Assembly: GCF_014647915.1 (NCBI RefSeq)
Contig: NZ_BMQC01000003.1
Location: 1-64,000 of the forward strand
Source: Pilimelia terevasa
GTDB lineage: Bacteria > Actinomycetota > Actinomycetes > Mycobacteriales > Micromonosporaceae
DNA: 64,000 nt
Reading direction: 5' to 3'
Shown here: positions 9,444 through 18,716 of the stretch, piece after piece
How the letters are laid out: every line of letters starts with the position of its first letter
Numbering within the stretch: the stretch's first letter is position 1
Translations under genes and position numbers: made by a program
Notes under the pieces: generated by a model
The model's input: only the letters and a program-made list of their open reading frames with translations
Told to the model about the DNA's origin: nothing
Database searches by the model: none

Positions 9444-9510
9444 GCCGGGGTCAGGGCCGCTCCGGGCCGGGGTCGGTACCACTCGCTCCGGCCGGGGTCA
9501 GGGCCGCTCC
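9444..9510. repeat. Direct repeat spanning the HAD gene stop codon
   Basis: A 20-base sequence at 9491-9510 that includes the stop of the minus-strand HAD gene recurs exactly at 9444-9463, 47 bp further downstream of that gene. A few more flanking bases (GGCCGG) also match. It looks like a partial duplication of the gene's 3' end. Confidence 0.7.
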
Positions 9511-10154
9511 CGGCCGGCGGGCAGGTCCGCGTCGGCGAGGCTGGCCAGGGTGAGGTCGGCGTCGATCGGCTGGTCGGGCAGCGACGGCACGGCCACGACG
9601 TACAGGCCCGCGGCCCGCGCCGCCCGGGCGCCGGTGGGCGAGTCCTCGAACGCCACCGCGCGCGCCGGGCGCACCCCCAGCGCGGCGCAGGCCGCCAGGT
9701 AGACGTCCGGGGCCGGCTTCGGGGCGGGCACGTCGTCGGCGGTCACGACCGGCAGCGCGGCGAAGCCAGCCGCGGCCAGCGACAGGTCCACGAGCGCCCG
9801 GGGGCTGTTGCTGGCCACGGCCACCGGCCCCCGCGCCGCGCACGCGCCGACCAGCTCCCGCGCACCGGGCATGGCTTGGCAGTCGCGCCGGATCGCCTCC
9901 GCCGTGCGCGCCAGGAGGCGGTCGGCGATCGGCGCCGCGTCCTGCGGGCGGCCGAGCATGGCGGCCATCCGGGCGGCCGCGGCGCGGTACTGGGTGCCGA
10001 TGAGCTGGGCCTGCTCGGCGTGGCCGTACACGCGGCCGTACTCGGCGAAGATGGACCGCTCGGCGGCGAACCAGCAGGGCTCGGTGTCCACGAGCAGGCC
10101 GTCGCAGTCGAAGACCACACCGTCCACGGTGTCCCATCTGATCACCGCTGGCAC
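9498..10154 (-). CDS. HAD-superfamily phosphatase (beta-phosphoglucomutase-like)
   Basis: About 218 residues with the HAD motifs in order: FDCDGLLVDTE (nucleophile and acid/base aspartates) near residue 14, ASNSP (motif II), KPAPD (motif III lysine) and the acidic motif IV in AFEDSPTG. The cap sequence is that of the CbbY/phosphoglycolate-phosphatase group, so the substrate is a small phosphate ester I cannot define. Two GTG starts are possible, at 10154 or 10145. I chose the first because GGCGGG precedes it, though neither site is strong. The gene converges on the metallo-hydrolase, and its 3' end is partly duplicated downstream (repeat 9444-9510). Confidence 0.87.
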   Translation of the reverse strand: MPAVIRWDTVDGVVFDCDGLLVDTEPCWFAAERSIFAEYGRVYGHAEQAQLIGTQYRAAAARMAAMLGRPQDAAPIADRLLARTAEAIRRDCQAMPGARELVGACAARGPVAVASNSPRALVDLSLAAAGFAALPVVTADDVPAPKPAPDVYLAACAALGVRPARAVAFEDSPTGARAARAAGLYVVAVPSLPDQPIDADLTLASLADADLPAGRERP

Positions 10155-10251
10155 GTTACCCGCCGACCGCCCCCGGCGCGGCCGGGTCGCCGTTATAGTG
10201 CGCGCGGAGTGACCGGGACCCCACGCGGGTCCGACCCTGGGGAGGGCACCG

Positions 10252-12114
10252 ATGTCGCCGATCCGTCCACTGTTCGCGGCCTGCTGCGCCGCGGCGCTGC
10301 TGGCCCCGGCGCTGCCGGCGCCGGCCGCGCCGCCGGGCGCCGGGCGCGCCGCCGCGCCCGCAGCCGCCGGCACCGAGCCGGTGTACGACTACGCCGAGGC
10401 CATCCGCGAGCAGCTCACCGTGGAGGTACCGGCCGACAGCGACGCCGACGGCACCCCGGACCGGGTGGCGGTGCGGGTGATCCGGCCGCGGACCGCCCCG
10501 GGCGTCCGGGTGCCGGTCATCTTCCAGCCGAGCCCGTACTACTCCGGCACGCTGGACGTCCCGATGCACGACGACATCGACCGCGCCGACGACGCCCTCG
10601 CCCCGCCGACCGCCCGCCGCGACCCGGCGCTGACCTTCGCCGACTACCTGGACAACTACTTCGTCCCGCGCGGGTACGCCGTCGTGTTCGCCGACAGCCT
10701 CGGCTCGGGCGGCTCCACCGGCTGCCCGACCAGCGGCGGCCGCAACGAGACGCAGGGTATGCGGGCGGTCGTCGACTGGCTCAACGGCCGGGCCCGCGGC
10801 GCCGACGCCGCCGGGGCGCCGGTGACCGCGGCCTGGAGCACCGGCCGCACCGGCATGATCGGCACCTCGTACAACGGCACCCTGCCCAACGCGGTGGCCG
10901 CCACCGGGGTGCCCGGCCTGGCGACCATCGTGCCGGTGGCCGCGATCTCCAACTGGTACGACTACTACCGCTCCGGCGGCGGCGTCGTGCACCCCGGCGG
11001 CTTCCTCGGCGAGGACGCCGACATCCTGGCCCGCGCGGTGCTGACCCGGCAGAACCCGGAGGTCTGCGCGCCGGTCCTGGCGGCGCTCGACAAGGCACAG
11101 GACCGGCGTACCGGGAACGTCAACACGTTCTGGCACGAGCGCAACTACGCGCGGTTCGCCGGCAACGTCAGGGCCAGCGTGCTGCTCGTGCACGGCCTGC
11201 ACGACTGGAACGTGCGGATGGGCCATGTCGGGCCGTGGTGGTCGGCGCTGGCCACGCACGGGGTGCCCCGCAAGATCTGGCTGCACCAGGGCGCGCACAG
11301 CAGCCCGTTCGACGTCCGCCGGGCGCAGTGGCTGCGCACGCTGCACCGCTGGTTCGACCAGTGGCTGTACGGCGTGGACACCGGCATCATGCGGGAGCCG
11401 ACGGCCTCGGTGGAGACCCGGCCGGGCACCTGGACCGAGGCCGCCGACTGGCCGGAGCCGGGTACGGCCACCGAGCGGATCCCGCTCGACGGCGGGCCCG
11501 CCGCCCTGCGCCTGACCCCGGGGCAGGCCGGCCGCTCCTTCACCGACGACCCCGCCAGGACCGCCGACGACCTGGTGGCCCGGGAGACCGGCGCCGACCC
11601 CGGCCGGCTCCAGTACGTGTCGGACCCGCTGCCCGCGCCCGTCCGGTACTCCGGCACCGGGAGCGTGACCGTGCGGGTCCGCGCGGCGGGGGCGTCGCCG
11701 TACCTGACCGCGCTGCTGGTGGACTACGGGCGGGCGAACCGGTTCCAGCGCACCGAGCGGCTGACCGACGAGCTGGACTGCATCGGGCCTGGCACCCCCG
11801 AGGACCCGGGCTGCTTCGCCAAGGCGCGGTACGTCCTGGCCGACACCCCGCACGAGATCGTCAGCCGCGGCTGGCTCGACCTGCGCAACCGGCACGGCCT
11901 GTGGGCCGACCGGCCGCTGCGGCCGGGCCGCTTCCACGAGGTCACGGTGCCGCTGCAGACCCAGGACCACGTGTTCCCGGCCGGCCACCGGCTGGGGCTG
12001 GTGCTGATCTCCACCGACCGCGCGCACACCCTGCGGTACCGCGCGGGCACCACCGTCGAGGTCGACGAGCGGCGCAGCGCCCTGCACCTGCCGATGCGGT
12101 TCGCCGGCCCCTGA
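10252..12114 (+). CDS. Secreted CocE/NonD-family (X-Pro dipeptidyl-peptidase-like) hydrolase
   Basis: This 620-residue protein has an N-terminal signal peptide (about 1-25, ending near PAPAAP), an alpha/beta-hydrolase domain and a C-terminal jelly-roll domain typical of PepX/CocE. The probable triad is Ser206 in GTSYNG, Asp318 in GLHDWN and His349 in HQGAHSS. The oxyanion region ADSLGSGGSTGCP and the YYSGTLD loop also fit. It should cleave acyl or prolyl bonds outside the cell; whether peptidase or esterase is not decided. The ATG follows GGGGAGGGC. An AT-rich TTATAGT at about 10194 may be its -10 element. It stands alone between a HAD gene and a DinB gene. Confidence 0.88.
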   Translation: MSPIRPLFAACCAAALLAPALPAPAAPPGAGRAAAPAAAGTEPVYDYAEAIREQLTVEVPADSDADGTPDRVAVRVIRPRTAPGVRVPVIFQPSPYYSGTLDVPMHDDIDRADDALAPPTARRDPALTFADYLDNYFVPRGYAVVFADSLGSGGSTGCPTSGGRNETQGMRAVVDWLNGRARGADAAGAPVTAAWSTGRTGMIGTSYNGTLPNAVAATGVPGLATIVPVAAISNWYDYYRSGGGVVHPGGFLGEDADILARAVLTRQNPEVCAPVLAALDKAQDRRTGNVNTFWHERNYARFAGNVRASVLLVHGLHDWNVRMGHVGPWWSALATHGVPRKIWLHQGAHSSPFDVRRAQWLRTLHRWFDQWLYGVDTGIMREPTASVETRPGTWTEAADWPEPGTATERIPLDGGPAALRLTPGQAGRSFTDDPARTADDLVARETGADPGRLQYVSDPLPAPVRYSGTGSVTVRVRAAGASPYLTALLVDYGRANRFQRTERLTDELDCIGPGTPEDPGCFAKARYVLADTPHEIVSRGWLDLRNRHGLWADRPLRPGRFHEVTVPLQTQDHVFPAGHRLGLVLISTDRAHTLRYRAGTTVEVDERRSALHLPMRFAGP

Positions 12115-12189
12115 CCGCCGGCGCGGGCGGGGCGGCCGGTTGCCGCCGTTCCGCCCGCGCCTGTCGGCCCCGCCGGCTACCGTGCGGCC

Positions 12190-12690
12190 ATGCCGTTACG
12201 CGTGCCGTTCACCGGCGACGAGAAGACCAGCCTGACGGTGGCGCTGGACCGCCACCGCGACGCGATCCTGTGGAAACTCGAAGGGCTCGACGACGCCCAG
12301 CTCCGGCGGCCGGTGACCCCGTCGGGCACCCACCTGCTCGGCCTCCTCAAGCACCTGGCCGCCGTCGAGTACGGCTGGTTCTGCGAGACCTTCGGGCGGC
12401 CGACGGAGCCGCTGCCCTTCGACGCCGACGACCCGGAGGCCGACCTGCGGGTCGGGCCGCACGAGTCGACGGCCGACATCTTCGCCTTCCACGCCCGCGC
12501 CCGCGCGGCCGCCGACGCGGTCATCGCCGACACGGCGCTGGAGACGCGCGGCACCGCCTGGTTCGGCGAGAAGGTCACCCTGCGCTGGGTCCTGGTGCAT
12601 ATGGTCGAGGAGACCGCCCGGCACGCCGGCCACGTCGACATCGTGCGGGAGCTGCTCGACGGCACGGTCGGGGACCACCGCCCCGACTGA
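12190..12690 (+). CDS. DinB-family (DUF664) protein
   Basis: A 166-residue four-helix-bundle protein of the DinB/DUF664 family. The metal-binding histidines characteristic of the fold are visible in LLKHLAAVEYGWF and in HMVEETARHAGH. Many actinobacterial members are mycothiol- or bacillithiol-dependent transferases, but this one has no assigned substrate. It starts at an ATG 75 bp after the CocE-type gene on the same strand; no strong ribosome-binding site is visible. No neighbour hints at a pathway. Confidence 0.85.
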   Translation: MPLRVPFTGDEKTSLTVALDRHRDAILWKLEGLDDAQLRRPVTPSGTHLLGLLKHLAAVEYGWFCETFGRPTEPLPFDADDPEADLRVGPHESTADIFAFHARARAAADAVIADTALETRGTAWFGEKVTLRWVLVHMVEETARHAGHVDIVRELLDGTVGDHRPD

Positions 12691-12839
12691 TCGGCCGGCG
12701 GCGTCCCGGTGGCCGACCGGCTCGCGGGCGGGGGGCCGTGCGGGCAGAGTGCGGTGCCCCCGGGGAACTCCGGCGGGCGCGGCAGCGACTGACGGGGTGC
12801 CGGCGCGCGGAGCGGCGGCTCCGTTCAGCCAGGAAGGCC

Positions 12840-14009
12840 GTGCCCGACGGGACGCTGGCCTCGGTCACGGCCGGCGGGGCGCCCGGCGAGACGACCCGCG
12901 TGGCCTTCGCGGTACCGGCGCTGACCGCCGACGACCTGCAGCGCACGGTGTTCGTCGACCCGTACCGGGCGCAGGTGCGCGGCACCCTGGACACCTCGTT
13001 CGGCGCGACGCCGGTCGCCGCGTGGCTCAGCGCGCTGCACAAGAACCTGCACCTGGGCGACGTGGGGCGATACTACTCGGAGCTGGCGGCGAGCTGGCTG
13101 TGGGTCCTGGTGCTGGGCGGGCTGGCCCTGTGGTGGCAGCGGCGGTACGGCCGGCGGACCGCCCGGCGGCTGCTCGTGCCCGACGGCCGCGGGCGCGGGG
13201 TCCGGCGCACCCGCGGCTGGCACGCGACCACCGGCGTGTGGCTGTCGGTCGTGCTGGTCGGGCTGTCGGCCACGGGCCTGACCTGGTCGCGGCACGCCGG
13301 GGCGCGGTTCGACGCCGTACAGGAGTGGGTCGGCGCGAGCCGGCCCGCCGTGGCGACGGCGCCCTCGGGCGCGGCCACCGGCGGCGCCCACACCGGCCAC
13401 GGCGGGGACGCCGCCGGCCGCACGAGCCCCGCCGAGGCCGACACCGTGCTCGCGGCCGGCCGACGGGCGGGGCTGACCGGCCCGGTGCAGCTCACCCCGC
13501 CCGCGACACCGGGGCACGCCTGGGTGTTCGCGCAGACCGACAACGTGTGGCCGGTCCGGTACGACGCGCTGGCCGTGGACGGGGCCACCGGCCAGGTCAC
13601 CGACCGCGTCCGCTGGCGGGAGTGGCCGGTGTTCGCCCAGCTCAGCAAGCTCGGCATCCAGGGCCACATGGGCAAGCTGTTCGGCGTCGCCAACCAGGTC
13701 CTGCTGGTGCTCGTCGCGGCGGGCCTGGTCGCCGGGATCTGCTGGGGGTACCGGATGTGGTGGCAGCGCCGGCCCGCCGCCGACCCGCGCCTGTGGCGGT
13801 GGGGGCGGGCGCCCCGGCGCGGCGCCTGGCGGGGCGCGCACCCGGTCGGCCTGGTCGCGGCGGCCGTCGCGGTCGGGGCGGTCGGCTGGGCGCTGCCGGT
13901 CCTGGGGGTGAGCCTGCTGGGCTTTCTGGCCGTTGACCTGATTCGCGGCTGGCGGACCGGCCAGAAATCGGATCCGTCATCGACGGTGTCCACTATGTCG
14001 ACCAGCTAG
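12840..14009 (+). CDS. PepSY-associated membrane protein, N-terminally truncated
   Basis: The readable protein (389 residues from a GTG at 12840) matches the PepSY/PepSY-TM family from the point where full-length members are normally already about 100 residues in. The family-like sequence begins abruptly at ARKAVPDGTLASV. The usual first membrane helix and the N-terminal PepSY portion are not found in any frame between 12691 and 12840. What remains has four to five helices (about 82-100, 136-155, 276-300 and a final pair), the HKNLHLGD motif and a second PepSY-like segment in the loop. Members are linked to heme or siderophore-iron handling. AGGAAGG lies only two bases before the GTG, an awkward distance. 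It is either a short functional variant or a decaying remnant; I favour a remnant. Confidence 0.72.
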   Translation: MPDGTLASVTAGGAPGETTRVAFAVPALTADDLQRTVFVDPYRAQVRGTLDTSFGATPVAAWLSALHKNLHLGDVGRYYSELAASWLWVLVLGGLALWWQRRYGRRTARRLLVPDGRGRGVRRTRGWHATTGVWLSVVLVGLSATGLTWSRHAGARFDAVQEWVGASRPAVATAPSGAATGGAHTGHGGDAAGRTSPAEADTVLAAGRRAGLTGPVQLTPPATPGHAWVFAQTDNVWPVRYDALAVDGATGQVTDRVRWREWPVFAQLSKLGIQGHMGKLFGVANQVLLVLVAAGLVAGICWGYRMWWQRRPAADPRLWRWGRAPRRGAWRGAHPVGLVAAAVAVGAVGWALPVLGVSLLGFLAVDLIRGWRTGQKSDPSSTVSTMSTS

Positions 14010-14121
14010 CCGTTAGGGTCGGTCCCGACACGCGCGGGTCACCGCACCGGCGTCCCGTCGCCTGCCGTCGGACGCGGTCACGACCCGGCCAGAGAATCCA
14101 GCTACGCGGTGGGGGGTACGG

Positions 14122-15531
14122 GTGCGCAGGGCGCGAATCTGGTGCGGATGGCTGACCGCGGCGGCGCTGCTGGTCACCGGGCTGCCCGCGAGCGCCGCGC
14201 CCCCGCCGGCCCCGCCCGCCGGCACCGGGTCGGCGGCGATCGTCGCCCTGGCGCGGGCCGAGGTGGGGCGCGCCGCCAGCGGGCGCAAGTGCCAGCCCTA
14301 CGGGCCGATGTGTACCGACTGGTGCGCGATGTTCGCCACCTGGGTGTGGGAGCAGGCCGGGGTGCCGGGGGTGCCGCGCGGCCAGTACGTGGCGACCGCG
14401 CTCGGCGTGTGGGGCCAGCAGCGGGGCCTGTACAGCGCCCGCCCGCCGGGCACCCGCGGCGGCGGCCCGCTGCCCGGCGACCTGGCGGTCTACGGCGTCC
14501 CGGGCCACGACCTGGGCGGACACGTCGCCGTGGTCAGCGCCGTCCACCCCGACGGCACCCTGAGCACCGTGGACGGCAACTACGGCAACCGCGTGGTGGA
14601 GCGGCGCCTCGACCCGCTGACCGCCCGCGCGGGCGCCGACGACGTCCCCATCTCCGGCTACGTCCGCGCCCCGGGCGGCGCGCCGCCGGCCCGGCCGGCC
14701 GCGGTCGCCCCCGCGGTGCCGCCGGGCCCGCCGGCCGCGCCCGGCAACGCCCCGGCCCTCGCGGCCGTCGACGGCGACGGCCGCCTGTTCGGGTACTCCC
14801 CCGCCGCCGGGAGCCGCGCGACCGCCGGGCCGAAGGCCCGCCCGGCCCGCTGGCACGACACCGCCCGGGACTGGTCGGCGACGACCGCGCTCACCCGGGC
14901 GGACGTCGACCGCGACGGCCGGCCGGACCTGATCGCGGTCCGCACCGACGGCACGCTCGCGGTCCACCAGCATGCCGGGGCCGCGACCCCGGCCGCCACC
15001 CCGCCGTACGGCGAGGCGACGTGGTCGACGCCCGGGCAGTGGGGTTTCCTGCGGCTGCTCGCGGCCGGCGACCTGACCGGGGACGGCTATGCCGACCTCG
15101 TCGGCGTGGACGCGGCCGGCGGTCTCGTCGGCTTCGTGAACACCCGGGACCCGCGGCAGCCGTTCACCGGCCAGCCGGCCTGGCGGATCGCGGACTGGGT
15201 CGGCACCCGCCAGCTTGTGGCGACCGACCTGGACGGGGACCGGCTCGCCGACCTCGTGGTCGCCGGCACGGACGGCTCGCTCCAGGGCTTCGTGCGGCGC
15301 CCCGGGCCGGTGCCGTTCGGTACCCCCGCCTGGCGCAGCACCGACCCCCGCTGGGCGGCCCACCGGCAGCTCGCCGCGACCGACGCCGACGGCGACCGGT
15401 ACGGCGACCTCATGGGCGTCGCCCCGGACGGCGACCTGGTCGTCTACCGCCACGGGCGGGCCGGCGCCCCCTACGGGGCGGAGGCGTGGCGGGTCCGCGG
15501 CCCGTGGCTCACCACCCGCGCCCTGACCTGA
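14122..15531 (+). CDS. Secreted CHAP-domain protein with FG-GAP/VCBS-type repeats
   Basis: A 469-residue exported protein. Signal peptide at about 1-27 (ends ASAAPP). CHAP-like amidase domain at about 35-190: the probable nucleophile cysteine is in DWCAMFATWVW, and the histidine in GGHVAVVSAVHPDGT with VDGNYGNR downstream fits the family. The C-terminal half carries at least four calcium-type repeats with DxDxDG cores (ADVDRDGRPDL, GDLTGDGYADL, TDLDGDRLADL, TDADGDRYGDL), as in FG-GAP beta-propellers. The likely role is peptidoglycan or cell-surface hydrolysis with a propeller for binding. The start is a GTG. A 15-bp tandem repeat begins on its stop codon. Confidence 0.87.
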   Translation: MRRARIWCGWLTAAALLVTGLPASAAPPPAPPAGTGSAAIVALARAEVGRAASGRKCQPYGPMCTDWCAMFATWVWEQAGVPGVPRGQYVATALGVWGQQRGLYSARPPGTRGGGPLPGDLAVYGVPGHDLGGHVAVVSAVHPDGTLSTVDGNYGNRVVERRLDPLTARAGADDVPISGYVRAPGGAPPARPAAVAPAVPPGPPAAPGNAPALAAVDGDGRLFGYSPAAGSRATAGPKARPARWHDTARDWSATTALTRADVDRDGRPDLIAVRTDGTLAVHQHAGAATPAATPPYGEATWSTPGQWGFLRLLAAGDLTGDGYADLVGVDAAGGLVGFVNTRDPRQPFTGQPAWRIADWVGTRQLVATDLDGDRLADLVVAGTDGSLQGFVRRPGPVPFGTPAWRSTDPRWAAHRQLAATDADGDRYGDLMGVAPDGDLVVYRHGRAGAPYGAEAWRVRGPWLTTRALT

Positions 15532-15587
15532 ACCGCTGCCCGCTGAACCGTCCCCCGCTGAAACACCGCCCGCTGAACCGCCGCCCC
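15528..15587. repeat. Four tandem 15-bp repeats starting on the CHAP gene stop codon
   Basis: Units begin at 15528, 15543, 15558 and 15573. Each starts CTGAA and all but the last end in CCCG (the last ends in CCCC). The first unit contains the TGA stop of the CHAP-type gene, and since the period is a multiple of three every later unit repeats an in-frame TGA. The array fills almost all of the gap to the convergent glyRS gene. Confidence 0.85.
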
Positions 15588-15603
15588 GGCGGCCCGGCGG
15601 GCG

Positions 15604-18585
15604 TCACAGGCGCAGGTGCGGCCAGTCCAGTACGCCCGCGCCCAGGTCCCGGACGGCGGCGAGCAGGCCCAGGCGGGCGGCGCGCAGCGCCGGCTCCTCG
15701 GCCATGACGAACACCTCGTCGAAGAACGCGCGCACCGGCGCCACGAGCCGCCCCGCCACCTTGGCGAACTCGTCCAGCTCCGGGTGCGCGGGCAGCTCGG
15801 CGCGGACGGCGGACAGGGTCTCGTGCAGCGTCCGCTCGGCCGGCTCCACCAGCGCCGCCGCGTCGTAGCCGGCGGCCACGTCGTCGGGCACGATCCGGCG
15901 GCAGCGCTGGATCGCCTCGGCCAGCGCGCGGAACTGGTCGCTCTCCACCGCCGCGGCGAGCTGGGCCAGCACCCGGTCGGTCCGCACGGGCCGGTCGGCG
16001 TGCGGGAGGACGGCGCGCACCCGGTCCACCGGCTGGCCCTCCTCCCCGAGGAGCTGCGCGAAGCGGGCGGTCAGGAACTCGGCCGTCGCGGCCAGCACCT
16101 CGGCCGGCACCGGTACCGGCTGCCGGGCCGCCGCGGCGGCCAGCGCCTCCCGCAGGCTGAGCGCGGCGAACGCCGGCTGGCTGCGGTGGACGGCCAGCAG
16201 CCCGAGCGCGGCCCGGCGGACGGCGAACGGGTCGCTGCTGCCGGTCGGCAGGCCGATCGTCGCGGCGAGCCCGACGACGAGGTCGAGCCGGTCGGCCAGC
16301 GACAGCACCGCCCCCGGCAGCGAGGCCGGCACGGCGTCCCCGGCGGCCCGCGGCTGCTCGGCCTCGGACACCGCGTCGGCCACGGCGGCCGGCTCCCCGG
16401 CGTGCCGCAGGTAGTCCGCGGCCATCACGCCGGCCAGGCTGGTCAGCTCCATCACCATCTGCGCGCCGAAGTCCACCTTGACCAGGGCGGCCGCCCGGTC
16501 GAGGGTGGCCCGCTCGGCGCCGCCCAGCGCGATCGCGTCGGCCAGCGTCGCCGCCAGCCCGCCGATCCGCGCGGCCCGGTCGGCCATCGACCCGAGCTTG
16601 TCGGTGAACGTCAGCCGGGCCAGCCGGCCGCGCAGCTCGTCCAGCGGCGTGCGCCGGTCGGCGCGGTAGAAGAAGGCGGCGTCCTCGTACCGGGCGCGCA
16701 GCACGGCCTCGTTGCCCGCCCGCACCTGGTCGACGTCCACCGCCCCGTTGGCGACGGCGACGAAGTGCGGCAGCAGCCGCCCGTCGGCACCGCGCACCGG
16801 CAGGTACCGCTGGTGCTTGCGCATGACCGTGGTGAGGACCGCCTCGGGCAGCTCCAGGTACCCCGGGTCGAACGCGCCCAGCAGCGGCGTCGGCTGCTCG
16901 ACCAGGTACGTCACCTGCGCGATCAGGCCCGCCTCGCCGGCCAGGTCCACGACGCCGCCGACCTGGGCGGCCAGCGCCGCCGCGCCCGCGCGGATGGCGT
17001 CGGCCCGCTCCTGCGGGTCCACGACGATGCCGGCCGCGGCGACCGTGCCCGCGTACCCGTCGGCGACGGCCACCTCGACGACCGGGGCGGCCGCCGTGCG
17101 GTGTACCCGGGTGGTCCGGCCGGCGGCGAGGCCCGACACGGCGACCGGTACGACGTCGGCGCCCCACAGCGCCAGCAGCCACCGGATCGGCCGGGTGAAC
17201 GACAGCTCCGGGTCCGACCAGCGCATGTTCTTCGCCGACCGCAGCGCCGCGACCGCGCCGCCCAGCACCTCGGCGAGCACCTCCGCGGCCGGCCGCCCGG
17301 CCTCCTCGCGGCGCACCGCCAGGTGCACGACCCCGCCGATCTCGATTTCGGCCAGGTCGGCGACCTCGACCCCCTGGGACCGGGCGAAGCCCTGCACCGC
17401 CGGGGTGGGCAGCCCGTCCCGGTAGGCGGCGGCGACCTTGGGGCCCTTCACGGTCCGGGTGTGGTCCGGCTCGCGGGCGCCCACCTCCGCCACGACCGCC
17501 ACCAGGCGGCGCGGCGTCGCCTGGACGGTGACGGCCCCGTGCGCCAGGCGGGTCGCGCCGAGCCGGTCGGCGACCTCGCGCCGGAGCTGGGCGGTGGCCG
17601 CGCGCGCCTCGGCCGGCGGCATCTCCTCGGTACCCACCTCGAAGACCAGCGTGCGCGCCGCGTCGTCGGCCGGCACGGGCGACTGGGCGGCCGGCCGGGC
17701 CGGGGCCGGCGGCGTGGCGATCCCCAGCGGGTGCGACAGCGCCGCCCGGCGCGCCACCCACAGCCGGGCCACCTCGCCGGCCAGCCGGCGCATCCGGGCG
17801 AACTCCGCCGCCCGCTCCGCCGTCGAGACCGCGCCGCGGGCGTCCAGGACGTTGAAGGCGTGCGAGCACTTGAGGACGTAGGTCTGGGCCGGTACGGGCA
17901 GCTCCGCGTCGATCAGCCGCTGCGCCTCGGCCGCGTACGCCTCCAGCAGCGCCCGGTTGGTGTCCACGTCGGCATCGTCCAGGTAGTACCGCGACATCTC
18001 GTACTCGGCCTGCCCGAACACCTCGCCGTAGGTGACGCCCTCGGCGTACCGGATCTCCTTGAAGTGCGTGACCCCCTGGAGCGCCATGATGATCCGCTCG
18101 ACGCCGTAGGTGATCTCCACCGACGGCGGGTCGAGGTTCAGGCCGCCGGCCTGCTGGAAGTACGTGAACTGGGTGATCTCCAGACCGTCCAGCCACACCT
18201 CCCAGCCCAGCCCCCACGCGCCCATCCCCGGGTTGGCCCAGTTGTCCTCGACGAAGCGGACGTCGTGCGCCGCGACGTCGATGCCCAGGGCGGCGAGGCT
18301 GCCCAGGTACAGCTCCTGGGGGTTGGTCGGCTCCGGCTTCAGGATCACCTGGAACTGGGTGTGGCACTGCACCCGGTTCGGGTTGTCGCCGTACCGCGAG
18401 TCGTCCGGCCGCACCGACGGCTCCACGTACGCCACCCGCCACGGCTCCGGGCCGAGGATGCGCAGGAACGTCGCCGGGTTCAGCGTGCCGGCGCCGACCT
18501 CGGTGTTCATCGGCTGCACGGTCAGACAGCCGTGCCCCGCCCAGTACTCCGCCAGCCGCGCCAGGGCCTGCTGCATCGTCAGCAT
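15604..18585 (-). CDS. glyQS: Glycyl-tRNA synthetase, fused alpha-beta (heterotetramer-type) form
   Basis: A 993-residue single chain joins the alpha subunit (about 1-288: EVGAGTLNPATFLR, RYGDNPNRVQ, YFQQAGGLN, YGVERI) to the beta subunit (about 312-993: LVFEVGTEEMPP, RHAGE, late anticodon-binding region) through an alanine/proline-rich linker at about 289-311. It charges tRNA-Gly. Most bacteria encode the two subunits separately and many actinobacteria use the unrelated alpha2 enzyme, so the fusion is notable. The start is MLTMQQAL at 18585, with a GGAG 11 bases upstream. A second nearby methionine (MQQAL) is an alternative. Flanked by a convergent CHAP gene and a divergent PEBP gene. Confidence 0.93.
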   Translation of the reverse strand: MLTMQQALARLAEYWAGHGCLTVQPMNTEVGAGTLNPATFLRILGPEPWRVAYVEPSVRPDDSRYGDNPNRVQCHTQFQVILKPEPTNPQELYLGSLAALGIDVAAHDVRFVEDNWANPGMGAWGLGWEVWLDGLEITQFTYFQQAGGLNLDPPSVEITYGVERIIMALQGVTHFKEIRYAEGVTYGEVFGQAEYEMSRYYLDDADVDTNRALLEAYAAEAQRLIDAELPVPAQTYVLKCSHAFNVLDARGAVSTAERAAEFARMRRLAGEVARLWVARRAALSHPLGIATPPAPARPAAQSPVPADDAARTLVFEVGTEEMPPAEARAATAQLRREVADRLGATRLAHGAVTVQATPRRLVAVVAEVGAREPDHTRTVKGPKVAAAYRDGLPTPAVQGFARSQGVEVADLAEIEIGGVVHLAVRREEAGRPAAEVLAEVLGGAVAALRSAKNMRWSDPELSFTRPIRWLLALWGADVVPVAVSGLAAGRTTRVHRTAAAPVVEVAVADGYAGTVAAAGIVVDPQERADAIRAGAAALAAQVGGVVDLAGEAGLIAQVTYLVEQPTPLLGAFDPGYLELPEAVLTTVMRKHQRYLPVRGADGRLLPHFVAVANGAVDVDQVRAGNEAVLRARYEDAAFFYRADRRTPLDELRGRLARLTFTDKLGSMADRAARIGGLAATLADAIALGGAERATLDRAAALVKVDFGAQMVMELTSLAGVMAADYLRHAGEPAAVADAVSEAEQPRAAGDAVPASLPGAVLSLADRLDLVVGLAATIGLPTGSSDPFAVRRAALGLLAVHRSQPAFAALSLREALAAAAARQPVPVPAEVLAATAEFLTARFAQLLGEEGQPVDRVRAVLPHADRPVRTDRVLAQLAAAVESDQFRALAEAIQRCRRIVPDDVAAGYDAAALVEPAERTLHETLSAVRAELPAHPELDEFAKVAGRLVAPVRAFFDEVFVMAEEPALRAARLGLLAAVRDLGAGVLDWPHLRL

Positions 18586-18716
18586 CTCGGTCAGAACTCC
18601 GTCCGTACGCGCGCCGGGAGGGACCGCGGCAGTCTATCCGCGCCCGCTGGCCGCGCGTTTTGTCGCCCTCTCCGGGGGTACGCCCGAAGCACGCGACCGC
18701 CCCGCAGGAGGTAGCC

